Notes: generated by a model not told the origin, from the sequence alone. Counted from the first letter of the stretch, positions 11,610 through 22,725 are shown. The stretch: 64,000 nucleotides of DNA from Schistosoma haematobium (GCF_000699445.3 NC_067195.1:80240569-80304568); one strand, 5' to 3'. Made by a program: numbers and translations.

Positions 11610-12490
11610 AAAGACACAACACTCACTACTTAACATGATTAACTTTTTCATTTCATGGATATACATCATAGTTCACTAGTTATGCCTTATGTTTATTGCT
11701 TTAATATTTCTGCATAAATAATGAATCTTTCAAATGCTTATATGTCTATGCAATTGCACATTATGTAAACAACTTCATCAAAAGCAAATTTCTTAAAGAT
11801 AAACTATAAAAATATAATGCTGAATGTCAAATATTAATAAATGATAAAGAATAGTGTACAAGCGTTTCAAAAATTTGCTCACAATTCATATAATATAGTT
11901 GACCTACTGAAATGATGTATTTAGTAGTAATAATGTATACACCAAGTTTTTGAACCACTTACCTGAAGTATGGAAGACTGATTTTATTTTTAAAAACAAA
12001 AGAAGGTGAAACTATAATTAATGAACGAATTAATCAGATTTGTGATAAGAGGCCTCGGGTTTGAGAGCGAAATTCATCCACTCATTTGGTTAAATATTAT
12101 TTCGGCATTATAGCTGGTGTTAGTTCGTGATGAAAACCCTAAATCTGATTCCTAACTTTAATCGTCAACTGTAAATCATAATACTAATTCCTCACACTGT
12201 TTGATAACACTCATTTAGTCCTAGTTAGTGGGATGATATTTTCAAGGCCGCTACTTGTTATTTTAATCTAGTTAGTTCGTTAAAAGAAAAAAATGCATAT
12301 TACATTAGATTGGATAAATTGAATACATTTGTATCATTAACAGAAAGGATTTGAGTCAGAATGGACAACAACAGACATGCCAGTATCATGGGATGACATT
12401 GACTGGGAGAAAGAAATGAGAATGGTGACAGATTTGCAATTTTGTGTGTATTTAACAAAATGGTTATGTGTGGCACTATATAAACATAAT
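11610..12490. other. A+T-rich stretch without recognised genes
   Basis: No exon recognised. The block near 12345-12430 may be further decayed RTE-A coding sequence upstream of the copy at 12495, but I could not confirm a frame. Confidence 0.35.
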
Positions 12491-12494
12491 GCTA

Positions 12495-13133
12495 CATAGG
12501 TTTCACCGGATTACATTGCAGAGAATCAGATCAATGATATTTGTATAATACTGCCTTCCTTCAACATAATGACAAACCCAACCAATTCAAGATAGCCCTT
12601 AACAATAGGTTCTAAGTCTTACAAGTTTTACTCAAAGAAGAGGAGACTACTATGGAATACCACTTGAGGAGACCAAAGAGGTACTAATTTCAACTTGTCA
12701 TGAGGTTCTGGACCGCAACAACCATCATTATAAGGTATGGATCACTATCAAAACCCTGGACAACGAATCAAGAAAAGAAGGAGAATACAGCAATTAGCAA
12801 CAGTCGAGCGAGAATAGATCAAGCCAAAGCACAAACAAATCAAGAGCGGGAAAGCAGCAGGACCTGACAATATACCAGCTTAAGCATTGAAGTCATGCAT
12901 AGAAGTTAATGCGAGTATGTTTCACGTTCTGTTCATAAAGATTTGGGAGGAAGGACAAGTGCTGAAGGACTTGAAAGAAGGATTTCCTATCAAGACATCA
13001 AAGAAAGAAGATCTGAGCAAATGTGAGAACTACAGAAGCATCTCACTACTATCGATATGAGGGAAAGTTTTCAACAGAGCGTTGTTGCACCGAATGAAAG
13101 ATTCCGTGGACACCCGACTTCTAGATAAGTGGT
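12495..13133 (+). pseudogene. RTE-A fragment: linker and start of RT
   Basis: Plus-strand conceptual translation, with several stops and frameshifts, gives KIALNNRF, CHEVLDRNNHHYKVWITIK, SGKAAGPDNIPA, then KIWEEGQVLKDLKEGFPIK, LSKCENYRSISLLS and GKVFNRALLHRMKDSVD. These match the N-terminal RT region of RTE elements and the copy at 2885-3880. It lacks the catalytic RT motifs and ends abruptly near 13133. Confidence 0.75.
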
Positions 13134-13499
13134 GGTTATTTTGACTCAAACGCTCAGTGGATAACTTGTTAGATGTTTGAAGTATCCAATATTCTGTATA
13201 CAGGTAAGTTTGATGGTTAAAAATAATTAGTAATAAACTTTGAACTTAGTTCTCTATATAGCTGACATTTTTCAGAAAGACCTGTCCGTAATCTTGTAGG
13301 AATTGTTACACGCTGTAGGATTTGAGGCCACTTCACTCAACTTCAATGTCTGATACAGTAACACTGAACTGTCCTATCTGATTTCTGAACATTTCTTCTG
13401 ACTCTATAAACTAACAAATTCTCTCCAATACATTTTCTACATCGTTGTTTGATAAAAATCCCATCCGCAATAGACTAATCGAAATCATTATTTATTTAT

Positions 13500-13972
13500 T
13501 ATTTATTTTAACACATAGATATTGGTACAAGAAGGCACCAAATACATATGCGCCACACAAATCTCATTCGATATGTTTGAGGGCTGTGATACTGCCCGGG
13601 TGCCCAAACTGAAGCAAATGGTCTTCTTAGGGAGCCACACCCGGAGCCTTCGACATGAAGGTCTAATCCACAAGGCAATGGAGCATCGTAAGGAGATGCA
13701 GTCCCATGGTAGCCGGTGACCAACAATAGGTTCATACGCCATTTGTTCCTTCAGGATACTGGAGCCCATGTGCACCATTGGTTTGGAATCCAGTTAAAGC
13801 CCCGGACATTCGCTTTTCGTCCTCCCATTTTCGTAAACAACACCCCCGCCACTAGAAGGCAGTGAGTAGGACTTCCCTGGCAGAGGCTATATACGCGTGA
13901 CCATGTGAGAGCATTTCGAGTGGGAGAGCGGACTCTCCCCACTCTCGGCCGTACCAGGGCATATACTACTTA
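13500..13972 (-). repeat. SINE-C related repeat, copy without the ribozyme insert
   Basis: On the minus strand it runs from a TATGGCCGAGAGTGGGGAGA-like 5' block (here GTACGGCCGAGAGTGGGGAG) to a tail ending in AAATAAATAAT repeats at about 13500. It matches both ends of the copy at 40990-41835 but is continuous where that copy holds an extra 0.3 kb with a tRNA-like head and a hammerhead. Confidence 0.65.
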
Positions 13973-14232
13973 TATCTATCAACATAAGTATTATTTAAAA
14001 CCAATTAGAAATACAAAACACTGACAACAGAAGTCTAAGTAAAAATCGATTTGAAAGGAATAGAAATAGAAATAGAAACAATGATTTCCAATAGGAACAA
14101 TCATATAGAATATAAAGGACAAATGTTGGATATTTACAAATGATGTATTCAATGCATAGGTCTTATATTTTAACATGATATTCTGTAAATCTGTTAACCT
14201 TTCAAACGTCCAACTCCCCCCTGTAATAATCA

Positions 14233-14234
14233 CC

Positions 14235-14278
<44 letters not shown>
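14233..14278 (+). repeat. (AAT)n microsatellite
   Basis: About 15 AAT units in a row. Confidence 0.95.
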
Positions 14279-14279
<1 letters not shown>

Positions 14280-14582
14280 GATAAGCTGAAATTATTCCGT
14301 TGACATTTTTGTTTACTTCATTGTGACAGTGTGTTTCATTTATTAAATGGTGGATAAAACAAAAACTGTTTATGTATTGATCATTTAATCAAGTAAAGGT
14401 TAAAACGATTCATGTTTATTTATTTATTTTAAAGGAAACGTATATTTTGTACATTTAAAACTTCTTGTTCCCTTTATTTGTGAAAAGAAAATAACCAATC
14501 AAACGATAACATATAAATAACTATGTCAAACAAATGTTCATTGATATATCTCTTATGATTGAAAGGAAAGTTAAATAACAGA

Positions 14583-15250
14583 GGGGATTTTGTGGATATT
14601 ATAGTAATTTTAATAGTTGAGATCATGAGTCAATTCCAGCTAGACTATTATGGAAGCACTGGATAGCCGTTTCGTCTGTTGGGCCCTTTATTTTGTTGTC
14701 ATTTAGATCGGATGATGCTTTGTTGACGGGCTATCCACTTTAATGACCCGTGGATCTGACTCCAATTAGATCTGATAAATGTTCGTTATTGAATGATTAC
14801 TGTGGAAATATATATTTCGACTATCCTCGTATATAATCATCGACTTAAATCAAGTTAGTCAATAACGGAATTAAATAAGTCAAATAACGAGAATGAACTT
14901 TTGGATACATCTATATTTTGTATATGAAGCGAATAGAATAGAACGAAGCGAAACGACGCACAGTGGAGATGGCGGGTAAGCCAACTCCATTTAGTCAAGC
15001 ATTAATCAATATTTATAGCCACACAAAAATAAGTTACAGACATGTGATGAATGGAATTAGAAAGGCACGCACAAATGCGCTCATATAAACACATTCAAGA
15101 TTGATAAGCTAATAATTAACAAGGTTAAAATGTGACTCAAGTAGATTACGTAGATTGGTTTGCTCGAAAGGTAAATAAGCTCAACATAATAACCGACACT
15201 ACACGTCCTACTGTGGGACTCTTCAGCAGTGCGCATTCACGATCCCACCT
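14583..15250 (-). repeat. SINE-A copy split by a solo LTR
   Basis: The 5' portion (15250-15204, minus) ends inside the hammerhead, after core CTGAAGA and stem II GTCC...GGAC. The 3' portion resumes at 14676 with GACGAAACGGC and runs to the tail at 14583. The 527-base insertion between them carries TG...CA ends and a repeated CGTC (14673-14676 and 15204-15207). Confidence 0.8.
14677..15203 (-). mobile_element. Solo LTR of the LTR1 (Ty3/gypsy) family with 4-base target duplication
   Basis: On the minus strand it begins TGTAGTGTCGG and ends GGGCCCAACA, 527 bases in all, flanked by CGTC on both sides. Its interior aligns with the LTRs at 4606 and 55783, including GGCTATAAATATTGA near the expected promoter. 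No coding sequence is attached, so it is most simply a recombined solo LTR. Confidence 0.8.
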
Positions 15251-15290
15251 TAATCAAACTATTTAAATAATTTAATTATCTATAAACGAT

Positions 15291-15345
15291 GAATATTGTC
15301 AGATCCTGCTGCTTTCCCACTTTTGATTTGTCTGATGACCAACTT
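15291..15345 (-). pseudogene. Short RTE-A fragment
   Basis: About 55 bases encode VIRQIKSGKAAGSDNI on the minus strand, the motif just before the RTE RT domain. Confidence 0.6.
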
Positions 15346-15409
15346 GACTTCAATTCAAAGGATCGAAGAAATTTAGGAACGTTATAAACAGAATGTGACA
15401 TTTGCATAT

Positions 15410-15465
<56 letters not shown>
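15410..15465 (+). repeat. (AAT)n microsatellite
   Basis: About 18 AAT units in a row. Confidence 0.95.
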
Positions 15466-15489
15466 TACAGTGTGATATTTAAGTAGACC

Positions 15490-16290
15490 ATATTAATATT
15501 TAGAACCCTGAAAGAAGTGGAAAGTTTCACGTATCGGGGTGGCATCATAGAGGAGGATCGGATACAGACGTAAAGGCAAAGATTGGAAAAGCAAGGTCAG
15601 CATTCCTACAGTTGAACAACATATGCAACTAAAAAAACTATCCATCAATATCAAAATCATAATTTTCAATACGAACGTCAAGACAGTTCTACTGTACGGA
15701 GCTGAAACATGGAGAATTACTACAAGTATTTATAAACAGTTGTCTACTCAAAATACTTAATGTTCGTTAATCAGGTATCATCAATAACAGTTGACATTTA
15801 GAGAGAACAAACCAGCTTCCAGTTAAAGAGTCACAATCTTCAATGTAAATGTCAAGACAGTTCTACTGTACGAAGGTGAAACTTGGAGAACTACTACAAC
15901 CATCATCAAGATGGTACAAATATTTACAAACAGTTTTCTATTTAAGATACTGAATGTCCGTTGACTGGATATCATCAGCAACAGTTTACATTTGAGGAGG
16001 ACAAACCAACTTCTGGCTGAGGAGAAAATTAGGAAAAGACTTTGGAAGTGGATAGGAGGTACATTACGCAAATCATCAAACTGCATCGTGAGGCAAGCCC
16101 TAACTTGAACTTCTGAAGAGAAACAGAAAAGAGGAAGACCAAAGAACACACTGCTCCGAGAATCGGAAGCAGACAAGAGAAGGATAAATAGCAACTGGGA
16201 ATGATTGGGATAGATTGCCCGGGATAGAGTTGGATTGAGAATGCTGGTGGTCAGCCTATGCTCCTCCACAAGGAGTAACAGGCGTAAGTG
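15490..16290 (+). pseudogene. RTE-A 3' end with internal partial duplication
   Basis: Conceptual translation on the plus strand gives [17 protein letters not shown], then about 140 bases later [20 protein letters not shown] again, so the segment around this motif is present twice. It continues with [52 protein letters not shown] and a GTAAGTAAGTAAG-like tail to about 16320. Multiple stops make it dead. Confidence 0.8.
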
Positions 16291-16769
16291 AAGCAAGTAA
16301 AAAATGTAAGTAAGTAAGCAAGTAAGTGACAAATCCCTTTTGAATTTTTTTGAGAAAAAAACACTACAGCATCAGCTGAAGAACTATTACAGACTAGAAA
16401 ACAGAAAAACTCTCATTTAACTTTAATGACTTATATTTTAATAATAAATATACTCAAAATGTTGAGAACCCCCCACCCTCCCAGATTTTACCTTTATCAC
16501 CCTATTATCACCATTATGCATTACGTCATCATTCTAATTTTTTATTTATTATCTTCGAATAATCGCCCTAATTAAATAAAGTAATTGATGATATAAGTTT
16601 TTGTCCGATTACTAAGGTAATCTCGTTTTTTCTTAAAAACACAAGCTGTTATTCCATGTTAAGTAGATTATTATTGGTCCTTTTTAGCTTCAAAATAGAT
16701 TTTAGATTACTTTTATTCGAGAAAAAAGAAAAAAAATTTTTTTAGGTGTCTACAAATGTTTCTTGTTAG

Positions 16770-16975
16770 CGTGTTTTTAGCGAGTTAGTTTTCTATGGGA
16801 TGGGGTCGCTAACCCCATGCCTAACCCTCCTCCTTTACCCGGGCTTGGGACCGGTAATAACTCTAGAAGAGCTACAGGTGGAGGTAGAACGGATTGCCCA
16901 GGACAGGGTTGGATGGAGAATGCTGGCGAGCGGCCTATACTCCTTCACGAGGAGTAACAGGCGTAAGTATTCTAC
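16770..16975 (+). mobile_element. RTE-derived deletion element: 5' head joined to 3' tip
   Basis: A head block (TTTTTAGCGAGTTAGTTTTC, then GGGGTCGCTAACCCCATGCC) encodes [18 protein letters not shown]. It is joined after about 110 bases directly to the last codons of RTE-A ([19 protein letters not shown] ... SNRRK). The same head is fused to a longer 3' part at 54483-55145. Both look like internally deleted non-autonomous RTE derivatives. Confidence 0.7.
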
Positions 16976-17101
16976 AAATGTGAAATAGCAGTGTTACATA
17001 ATTACATAATGTGTCTATAGGAGTGAATGCATACCTCGATCTATTTACGTATATATATATATTAGACTTTAATTTTAGTAAATTAATGATTATTACTTTT
17101 C

Positions 17102-17503
17102 AGAAGGGGTTTTTTTTGGAGATTTTTAGTAATTTCAGTAGTTGAATTCATGAGTCAATTGAAGCTAGATCACCATGGAAAATCTGGAAGCACTGGATAG
17201 CCGTTTCATCTTAATATGGGACTCTTCAGCATTGCGCATCCACGATCCAACCCCCTGCGAGTTTCGAACCCAGGACCTATCAGTCTCGCGCGTGGGCGCC
17301 TAACAACTAGACCACTGAGCCGACCGGCATCCAACGGTGTTAATTTCTAACTTCAACTAATCCACGTAATTGCTCCACCGTACACCATTGTCTTCAGTGA
17401 GCTGATACGTCACCACAGACCCAGTTGAACTCCACTGGTCACGGCTTCTCACTAGAACTCCAGTAAATACCTCTTGAAGTCAGTTACTAGTGAGCAGATG
17501 ATT
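17102..17503 (-). repeat. SINE-A, near full length
   Basis: Minus strand, 5' to 3': the GATAATAATCATCTGCTCACT head, body (TTCAACTGGGTCTGTGGTG), a tRNA-like region with A-box-like CAGTGGTCTAG and B-box-like GGGTTCGAAAC, the hammerhead, then the tail ending in CCCCTTCTG. About 400 bases, the typical unit length here. Confidence 0.85.
17190..17235 (-). ncRNA. Hammerhead ribozyme, SINE-A type, core CUGAAGA
   Basis: Core CTGAAGA (variable position 7 is A), stem II GTCC-CATATTA-AGAT (three pairs), GAAAC and a degraded stem III CGGCTATC, with stem I GCAATG/CAGTGC. Conserved core bases are intact; two stem pairs are weakened. Confidence 0.6.
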
Positions 17504-17834
17504 ATTATCACTTTTTATATTACTTTTTTCATTTTATCAGTAGACTTAAATTTTATTTTGAAAAAAAGTTAGTTTTAATAATTTTGTTTTGTGTTTAGTT
17601 AACTGAAAATGATTAATTGTATATTTTATAGACTGTTCCATAGAATAACTAACCCTAGCCAGTGTAATACAGACAAAGAAAAAAAACTAAAGTGAATTTC
17701 AATGAATCTTGCAACATTTAAATGTAGTTGATTTTATGAAGTAGCTTAATTGAAAACTTGAATTGTTGAGTTTAAATTGATAACATGAATGGATCAATGT
17801 TAGACAATCATTGAAAATTTGGAATAACTGGAAA

Positions 17835-18130
17835 ATTGTTTTGGCCTAGTATGAGACTCCACAGCAGTATGCATTTACTATCCTGTACCAAAGGGACTTG
17901 AAACTAAGACAATCGGTCTGGAGCGCGAACTCTTAATTGTTAAACCATTGAACCGATATCCAACGGTGTTAATATTTAACTTCAACCAATCTACGATATC
18001 GTGCGACCGTCCATTGTTGTCTTCAATGAATAACTGTCTCACAACAGACCTGGTTGAACTCCACATGTCAAGAGTTCTCACTAGAACCCTAGGAAATTTA
18101 TCTTCAAGCCAGTCACTGGTAAACGCATGA
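17835..18130 (-). repeat. SINE-A, diverged copy
   Basis: Aligns along the tRNA-like region and 5' body of SINE-A on the minus strand; the hammerhead region is decayed and the 3' tail is unclear. Confidence 0.65.
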
Positions 18131-18134
18131 TAAA

Positions 18135-18985
18135 GTTGTGTAGAACGTTGAGTTTAAATTGATATCATGAATGGATCAAAGTTAAACTGCCATTATATAT
18201 AGTTGTCAATGATTTCAATTTATAAACTAACAAAGATCAGTTAAATAAAATATCATATTTTCAACTATCTAAAGTTTAAGCGGCTCTTCATAAAGTCTAT
18301 ACAATAGAATACAATGAATATACGCTTCGAATAGATTTAATTAAAAGATGAAACTGCTGGTCGGTGTAAAATTCAATTGACATGAAAATCTCTGCTTAAG
18401 TCTGCTGCAAGGAGAATCGAATAGTGCAATTTTGAGACAAAGATCAAGAAGAGCTATGAGGAAGAAATATTACACTGTTAAATTGATTTCTTTAGGATTA
18501 ACTGAGCCTCAGATTCAAACTTCTGGGATGTTTACCGAATGATCTTTAGGCATTTATACGTGTTTAATGTTGATTTTTTGCTTATAAATTAGTATCATCA
18601 ATGAAGTTAAGGTTGATAGTGTTAAGTTTATTGGCTCAGACTGAAGTAAAAATTTACCATATTCAAGTGGCTCTTCAGATATTTAAAATAACTCGGGAAA
18701 TATCAGGATGACTAATGTAGATGGTAAATCTGGACGTTCTATCAATCGAGATCCTCTTATTTTATCTTAACAACAGAAAATTTGCTTATCAGATAATAAA
18801 ATTCCACTCTATAACGCAGTACAATATTGCCTAAATTTTAGGCATTTCCAGATATTTGTAAAGGTCCTGGGTTCTGTTCATTATGTGATTATGGATGCTC
18901 AACACTTAAGATTCCCATACTAGAATGAAATATCTGTCCTGGTGCCTGCTAGTTTACTATGGTTGACCAAATAAGATCGATACGT
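18135..18985. other. A+T-rich stretch without recognised genes
   Basis: No supported coding or repeat feature seen. Confidence 0.35.
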
Positions 18986-18987
18986 GA

Positions 18988-19174
18988 TGTAATTGCTTGT
19001 ATACACATATTCGCCTGACTGCTTCAAATTTGCTCAATGTTCTTGTAACCTTGTGATCTGTGCTATCCGTTAATAAACTGCAGTTGCCACTTCTTATTAA
19101 ATTCTGATTTCACTGTTGGGATTTATATGATAACAGTTATCAAGGTGATTGATTAACGAAGCTAAACGACTACA
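18988..19174 (+). mobile_element. LTR3 family short LTR
   Basis: TGTAATTGCTTG...GACTACA, 187 bases. It aligns over its full length with 55168-55359, sharing CCTTGTGATCTG, AATAAACTGCAGTTGCC and GGTGATTGATTAACGAAGC. TG...CA ends and an AATAAA signal suggest an LTR. No coding part is nearby. Confidence 0.55.
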
Positions 19175-19185
19175 TATATTGTTTT

Positions 19186-19377
19186 GGTTGAAGCTAGACA
19201 TTAACACCATTGGATGCCGGCCGGCTCAGTGGTCTAGAGGTTAATGGTTCGCACGTGAGATTAATATGTCCTGGTTTCAAATATCCCAGTTCGAAATCTT
19301 AGATGCGCACTGCTTTGCAGTCCCATACTAGGACGAAATGACCGTCCAGTGCTTCGAGGTTTTTTATAGTAGTTTTA
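19186..19377 (+). repeat. SINE-A, copy with broken ribozyme
   Basis: Contains the A-box-like CAGTGGTCTAGAGGTTA, a B-box-like CAGTTCGAAATC and a damaged hammerhead (CTTTGCA for CTGAGGA). The tail is replaced at about 19377 by a (TTAC)n run leading into RTE-C. Confidence 0.75.
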
Positions 19378-19396
19378 CTTACTTACTTACTTACTC

Positions 19397-20262
19397 TTGA
19401 GTGCTGTTAGTGTTAGTGTTAATCTGATCAGCCCTAATGGGTTGGTGTCTGACGAAATCTCAGCATGGATTCGAAAAGCTCGCTTGGCTTTTGCCGACTT
19501 ACGTCACCTATGGAGAAGGCGAGATATTCGTCTATCAATAAAAGGACGAGCATACTGCGCGGCAGTCCGTTCTGTCTTAATTTACGGCAGCGAAACATGG
19601 CCATTAAGAGTAGAAGACACTCGTAAGCTACTAGTATTTGACCACAGATTCCTTAGAAATATTGCTGGCGTCTGCTGGGATCACCGGGTAAGTAATAGTG
19701 AGGTTAGACTCAGGGTATTAGGGAATGATGGTAAATCAGTTGATGAGGTTGTTAATCTTCATCGACTGAGATGGTTGGGCCACGTGTTACGTATGCCTGA
19801 ACACCGATTACCACGACGTGCAGTGCTAAGCGGTGCTGGAGATCGCTGAAGAAAGTTAGGGGCGGCCAAACTAAAACGTGGCATCAGTGCTTGAAGTCAC
19901 TAACTTCTGGTCTGAGCCATGTTGGTAGATGCAGACTACTTGGTTGGGGTCCGCGTGACTATCGTGACCAATGGTTGGAGACTCTTGGTGACATGGCTCA
20001 GAATCGATCACAATGGCGTCGGTGTATACACTCTCTGTCTTCCCTTAAACTATGAAATGGAAATCGCTTCATATCTTTCTTACTATGAACTAATTCTTTC
20101 TTCCTGTACTATATCCTTATTGCAATCTTTATTTTATATATTACCACCTCTGAATTAACTACTTTTATGAATCTAGTATCCATCTTGTTGTGCTAATGAG
20201 GTATGGCAACTTGGACCGATGCATATATGTGCCTGATCGTACGTTGTAGCTGACTGACTGAC
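19397..20262 (+). pseudogene. RTE-C 3' end with 3' UTR
   Basis: A 150-codon open stretch gives LISPNGLVSDEISAWIRKAR, RHLWRRRDIRLSIKGRAYC, VLIYGSETWPLR and LHRLRWLGHVLRMPEHRLPR, ending at a stop at 19847-19849. Decayed coding continues to about 20030. A conserved 3' UTR follows (CTGTATACACTCTCTGTC relatives, GAGGTATGGCAACTTGGACC) and ends with GCTGACTGACTGACT. Same lineage as 46663-47270, 51093-51462 and the target of PLE1. Only the C-terminal part is present, with no RT catalytic motifs. Confidence 0.8.
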
Positions 20263-20930
20263 TTACTTACTTCTGTTAGTCCCAGTGGAACATAGGTCGC
20301 CAACCGAAATTCTGCAACCCACTCTGTCCTGGGCCTTCCTTACCAGTTCTATCTAATTCTTGTTCTTATCATTTTTCTCATGTCTGTCTACATTTCTCGA
20401 CGTATTGTGTTCTTTGTTATTCCTTTTCTTCTTTGGAATTGAGGATTCCATGTGAGAGCTTGCATTGTGACGCAGTTGGGTGCTTTCCTCAACGTGTGTC
20501 CTACACACTTCCAGCACTTCTTCCTGATTTCTTCCTCCACTGGGATCTCGTTTGTTCTCTCTTACAGGAGGTTGTTGCTAATAGTGTGCGGCCAACGGAT
20601 CCGAAATATTTTTCATAGACAACTGTTAATAAACACTTGCATTTTCTGGATGATGGCTTTCGTAGTTGTCCAAGTTTCCGTCACATACAGTAGAACTGTA
20701 TTGACATTTGTATTGAATATTCTGACATTGGTGTTGTTTGACATACAGTTGTTTTGAGTTCCAGATATTCTTCACTTGTAAATATCTCGCCCTTGCTTTG
20801 CTGATCCGCACATTCACACCTGCGTCATATCAGCCATGTTCATCAATGATGCTGCCCAAATATGTAAAGGTTTTTACATCTTCCAAATCTTCTCCATCAA
20901 ATGTGATCCGATTGATGCTAACCAGAAAAA
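20262..20930 (-). pseudogene. RTE-B 3' end, tail to tail with RTE-C
   Basis: Minus-strand remnants read [48 protein letters not shown], then several frameshifts. The 3' end abuts the 3' end of the plus-strand RTE-C copy within a shared ACTTACTTACTT run. The window has other RTE-B copies at 35742-36045, 48047-49045, 54483-55020 and 62430-62657. Confidence 0.75.
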
Positions 20931-20939
20931 AAAAACTAT

Positions 20940-21020
20940 AATTTCATAGTACTCTAGCTTCAATGAACTCATGAATTTAATTATAAAATTACTAAACTCT
21001 CTACAAACTCCCCCCTCTTT
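20940..21020 (+). repeat. SINE-A tail fragment
   Basis: Matches the SINE-A 3' tail: CTCTAGCTTCAATGAACTCA, then AAAATTACT and CTCTACAAACTCCCCC. Confidence 0.55.
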
Positions 21021-21392
21021 TTTCAATAATAAACAGATCAACATTTTATCTGTAATTAACATTCAAAAATGATTAGTAACAAACAAAGTTGTTTATTTTG
21101 TTGTTGTTGTTGTTGTTATTTTTAAAGCGACATGATTTGTAATTGGGAAAACACCCACATATAACGATAATTTGATTGGTTCATTTAAATAATGAATAAA
21201 AATTTCATTTATTATCCAAATTTATTTATGATTCATTCATTAAATGAATTTAAATAATAAAATCTGTTTACTCAATAAATAATTAATTATTATTAAGAGA
21301 TAGTATACTCAATAGAAAGTTAATGCATAATAAGTAATTCATTATTATTACTATTACTATTATTATTATTAGTTTCTCATTACAATCATCTC

Positions 21393-21974
21393 ATGTGTTT
21401 AATACAAAATACAGATCATACTATAATGAAATGTTTCTCTAATGTTTTCTCACAAAGTTCTTTAGTTCCATTAGCTAAAATAGCTAATGCACCATCACGT
21501 TCATTACGTTTATTATGGGCAATTGTTACAGCAATTATGTGTATTGGATTATGTATATGTATTAGTCTTGTAGTAATGCAATATTTAAAACATCAAACAG
21601 TATTTCAATTAGATTATTCCGGTCGACATACTGTTTATGATCAAGTACCTGGTATAACAATATGTCCACAATCACAGGAATCAAAACGTTTATTTTTAGA
21701 TGCAATGAAACGTTTAAATATTATTACACAACCAATGCCATTACCATGGTTTAGTAAAACTGTTATGGATCAATTTCGTATGAAAGCAATTGAAATTCAA
21801 CCTGATTTAAAATTTGGTGTTATTATACATCGTTTACCAAAAGGTGAATTATTATGGAATACATCAAAAACTGCTTTATCACCAATTTATAGAATGTTAT
21901 TGAATTTTAGTGTGGAATTTCAAATACAACCATCTTATTTATCTGATAGTTATCGATTAACTGTAATGGAACAA
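21393..21974 (+). CDS. DEG/ENaC-type (amiloride-sensitive) sodium channel, first coding exon
   Basis: Up to 194 codons ending at a consensus 5' splice site (GAACAA/GTAAGTAA at 21975, phase 0). Numbering from the first ATG, residues 13-40 form a short cytosolic N-terminus. Residues 41-62 are one hydrophobic span (LWAIVTAIMCIGLCICISLV) followed by Q and Y, and VPGITICP at 85-92 matches the post-TM1 signature of the DEG/ENaC family. The remaining residues would start the extracellular domain. A 3' splice-like ACAG at about 21413 means translation may begin at the ATG at 21426 instead. A or T at most third positions fits a host gene and differs from the transposons. Neither the Cys-rich ectodomain nor TM2 was found downstream, so later exons must lie beyond long introns or outside the window. 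Confidence 0.8.
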
Positions 21975-22022
21975 GTAAGTAAATTAATATATTTCTGTTA
22001 TTTGTTAGTAGTTGTTAAATAA

Positions 22023-22245
22023 ATTCTTGGAAGCACTGGATGGTGTATCCACAATCTCGCCTCGCGAGATTCGAACACCGTTAAATACCGGCTCAGTGAT
22101 ATAGAGGTTAAGCATTCGCGAACATGTAAGATCATGGATACGCACTGCTAAGAAGTCTCATACTAGGACGAGATGGATGTCCAGCGCTCCCAGGTTTTCC
22201 ATGATGGTTTAGCTTTAATTGACTCATGATCATGATCATTACTCT
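22023..22245 (+). repeat. SINE-A chimera: minus fragment 22023-22078 joined to plus copy 22079-22245
   Basis: A short minus-strand piece (GGAAGCACTGGATG to AGATTCGAAC) runs straight into a plus-strand tRNA-like head and decayed hammerhead (CTAAGAAGTCTC...GGACGAGAT). It forms a fold-back of two SINE-A pieces, directly after the DEG/ENaC exon. Confidence 0.7.
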
Positions 22246-22631
22246 GAATTAGTTTTATTATGAATGTTTTTTTAAAAGAATTAGTGATAACGCCTCTTTT
22301 CGAATTCCCTTGGTAATCTGTTGTATTTATTTAGTTTCAATTTTTACGAATTTAATGTTTAAATACTTAATTGAAAAATTGAATTACCCTCATTTAAGTT
22401 TATGTAAAGAAGTCTTAATGTTAAATTAAACTATATACTGTGTATGTTATATCCTTAACTGTATATTTTGTTGAAAACAAAAACATGAATTCATTAAGAG
22501 ATAGACCTATTGATAATTGACACATTTCAAATGATTTGAAAAACTGTTCTAGTCGGATTTTAATTTAAATGCGTTGACTTTAGTGAAGTTTAATTGTTTT
22601 AGGTGGATGGTTAGGTCGTACAGCGAATAAG

Positions 22632-22725
22632 GATGAAATTTCCACGATCAAACCATCTAGAAAAGCGAAAAAAACTTCACTAAAATCATACACTTGAGCT
22701 ATTAATTTTACACCATCTTAAATAT
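22632..22725 (+). repeat. PLE1 3' terminal fragment (old)
   Basis: GATGAAATTTCCACGATCAA to ACTTGAGCTATTAATTTTAC, a diverged copy of the PLE1 terminus downstream of its hammerhead core. Confidence 0.6.

Noticed and set aside
13503..13942. Overlapping open frames on both strands (up to 91 codons)
   Set aside because: All lie within the SINE-C related repeat; the frames are not conserved in the 41 kb copy and carry no motif.
7560..15465. CRISPR-like array from the spaced (AAT)n runs
   Set aside because: These are simple microsatellites in a eukaryotic genome; no spacer-repeat structure or associated genes.
15493..16332. Minus-strand open frames of 62 and 169 codons
   Set aside because: They are the antisense of the plus-strand RTE-A remnant; the coding motifs are on the plus strand.
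19200..19290. Possible true tRNA gene
   Set aside because: A and B boxes are tRNA-like, but the flanks do not form an acceptor stem or cloverleaf and the segment is part of dispersed SINE-A; treated as a SINE head. The same holds for the other SINE-A and SINE-C heads.
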